A DNA stretch of 5,963 nt from Natrialbaceae archaeon (GTDB lineage Archaea; Halobacteriota; Halobacteria; Halobacteriales; Natrialbaceae): the NCBI GenBank assembly GCA_003552885.1, contig PUPA01000140.1, positions 1 through 5,963 on the forward strand, in the 5' to 3' direction. The notes under the pieces are model-generated. The model was not told where the DNA came from. It saw only the letters and a program-made list of their open reading frames with translations, and did no database searches. Shown here one piece after another: positions 5,404-5,963 of this stretch. The first letter of the stretch is position 1, and the number at the start of each line of letters is the position of its first letter. The translations under genes and the position numbers were made by a program.

Positions 5404-5417
5404 TGACCGATCGGTCA
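5404..5417. promoter_or_regulatory. Perfect 14-bp palindrome, candidate operator between divergent promoters
   Basis: TGACCGATCGGTCA is its own reverse complement. It sits about 40-45 bp upstream of both the leftward TATA-like box (5356-5363) and the rightward one (5461-5467), a position suited to a dimeric regulator acting on either or both genes. The regulator is unknown. The rest of 5364-5460 shows no other clear signal. Confidence 0.45.
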
Positions 5418-5460
5418 GCCGAGAGGCCACCGAACTACGATCCCGGGCGGCGCTCGAATC

Positions 5461-5467
5461 ACTTTTT
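5461..5467 (+). promoter_or_regulatory. Candidate TATA box for the rightward flavoprotein gene
   Basis: ACTTTTT is a T-rich island in GC-rich sequence, centred about 27 bases before the ATG at 5491. No Shine-Dalgarno sequence precedes that ATG, so the arrangement fits a leaderless haloarchaeal transcript starting at or near the initiation codon. Confidence 0.4.
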
Positions 5468-5490
5468 CGGATCCGGCCCCAGATGCCTCC

Positions 5491-5963
5491 ATGGCCGAAC
5501 GCACGGGCCGGGGCGGTCTCCCCGGCGAGTCGACCTCGCGCTGGGCGGCGAGGAGCCTCGAACCCGGCTACGATCCGCTCGCAACCGACCTGCGTGTCGA
5601 CGTCGCCGTCGTCGGAGGCGACGCGGCCGGCCTCTCGGCCGCGACGGCCCTCCGCGACCGGGGCCACGCGGTCGCCGTTCTCGAACGCGATCGGATCGCG
5701 ACCGGCGGAACGGACGGCGTGCTCGCCGGCGGACGCGGGCTCGTCTACGCCAACCTTCGGGAGACGTTCGGTCCACGGGCCGCGCGCCTCCACGCCGAGA
5801 CGACACGGACGGCGATCGGAACGGTCGAAGACCGGCTCGGGCAGCTGGACGTCGACGCCGGCTTCGAGCGGCTTCCCGCGTACGTCTACGGCGACTCCCG
5901 GGACCCGATCGAACGGGAGGTCGAGGCCGCCAGCGCCGCCGGCCTCGAGAGCTCGCTCGTCAC
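5491..5963 (+). CDS. FAD-dependent oxidoreductase of DAO type, N-terminal part
   Basis: The frame stays open to the window end, giving 157 codons. Residues 36-66 form a dinucleotide-binding beta-alpha-beta fold: VDVAVVGGDAAGLSAATAL, then AVAVLERDRI with E65 as the likely ribose-binding acid. The sequence then runs GGTDGVLAGGRGLVYANLRETFG (key part 72-94), whose layout recalls YhfW-like flavoproteins (DAO domain plus C-terminal Rieske domain), where TGHTTAK...HGLIY is usual. That resemblance is from memory and the C-terminus is not visible, so a Rieske domain is only a possibility. The middle Gly of GxGxxG is Asp (GGDAAG), a form also seen in CoA-disulfide reductase relatives, so FAD binding is still expected. 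It is divergent from the hydrogenase operon across a 394-bp region with a shared palindrome. A functional link, such as redox partner, is possible but unproven. Confidence 0.75.
   Translation, partial: MAERTGRGGLPGESTSRWAARSLEPGYDPLATDLRVDVAVVGGDAAGLSAATALRDRGHAVAVLERDRIATGGTDGVLAGGRGLVYANLRETFGPRAARLHAETTRTAIGTVEDRLGQLDVDAGFERLPAYVYGDSRDPIEREVEAASAAGLESSLV

Noticed and set aside
5359..5793. Minus-strand frames opposite the flavoprotein gene
   Set aside because: No motifs and Arg-rich composition; the plus strand shows a clear FAD-binding fold in the same region.

Overview
The window looks like chromosomal DNA of a haloarchaeon (class Halobacteria). It is strongly GC-rich with GC-rich third codon positions. 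The predicted proteins carry acidic, low-complexity Asp/Glu/Gly/Pro tails, the export signal is of Tat type, several starts have Shine-Dalgarno sequences matching the archaeal anti-SD (GGAGGTGA, GGTGATC), and promoters appear as isolated AT-rich boxes. The assignment rests on these features and not on a database match.

Positions 5096 down to 1 (minus strand) hold one tightly packed operon for a membrane-bound, outward-facing [NiFe] uptake hydrogenase, in the order of E. coli hyaABCD: Fe-S small subunit (hyaA), Ni-Fe large subunit (hyaB), di-haem cytochrome b (hyaC), maturation endopeptidase (hyaD). These are followed by a small unrecognised CxxC/His protein, hypC, and the 5' end of hypD, which runs off the window. 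Each junction is a 2-nt gap or an overlap of 1 to 11 nt, and SD sequences lie inside the preceding gene, so expression is probably polycistronic and translationally coupled.

Positions 5097 to 5490 are a non-coding or leader region between divergent genes. It contains an unusual four-copy 33-bp tandem repeat just upstream of the hyaA ribosome-binding site, a TATA-like box for the operon, a perfect 14-bp palindrome midway between the two promoters, and a TATA-like box for the rightward gene. At the right edge (5491 onward, plus strand) begins a flavoprotein of the DAO/glycine-oxidase type, cut by the window end.

Proposed working: HypC and HypD (with Hyp proteins outside the window) build the Fe(CN)2CO group and insert it into pro-HyaB. 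HyaD then removes the 35-residue C-terminal peptide. The folded HyaA-HyaB dimer is carried out by the Tat signal of HyaA and anchored by the C-terminal helix of HyaA. Electrons from H2 pass through three Fe-S clusters to HyaC and the quinone pool. Points of note: a Pro-to-Cys change in the small subunit that predicts an all-[4Fe-4S] relay, absence of the extra cysteines of the O2-tolerant 6-Cys type, a non-canonical Cys-rich L1 motif in the large subunit (Arg replaced by Met), the small zinc-finger-like protein, and the repeat leader that resembles reiterated copies of the hyaA ribosome-binding region.
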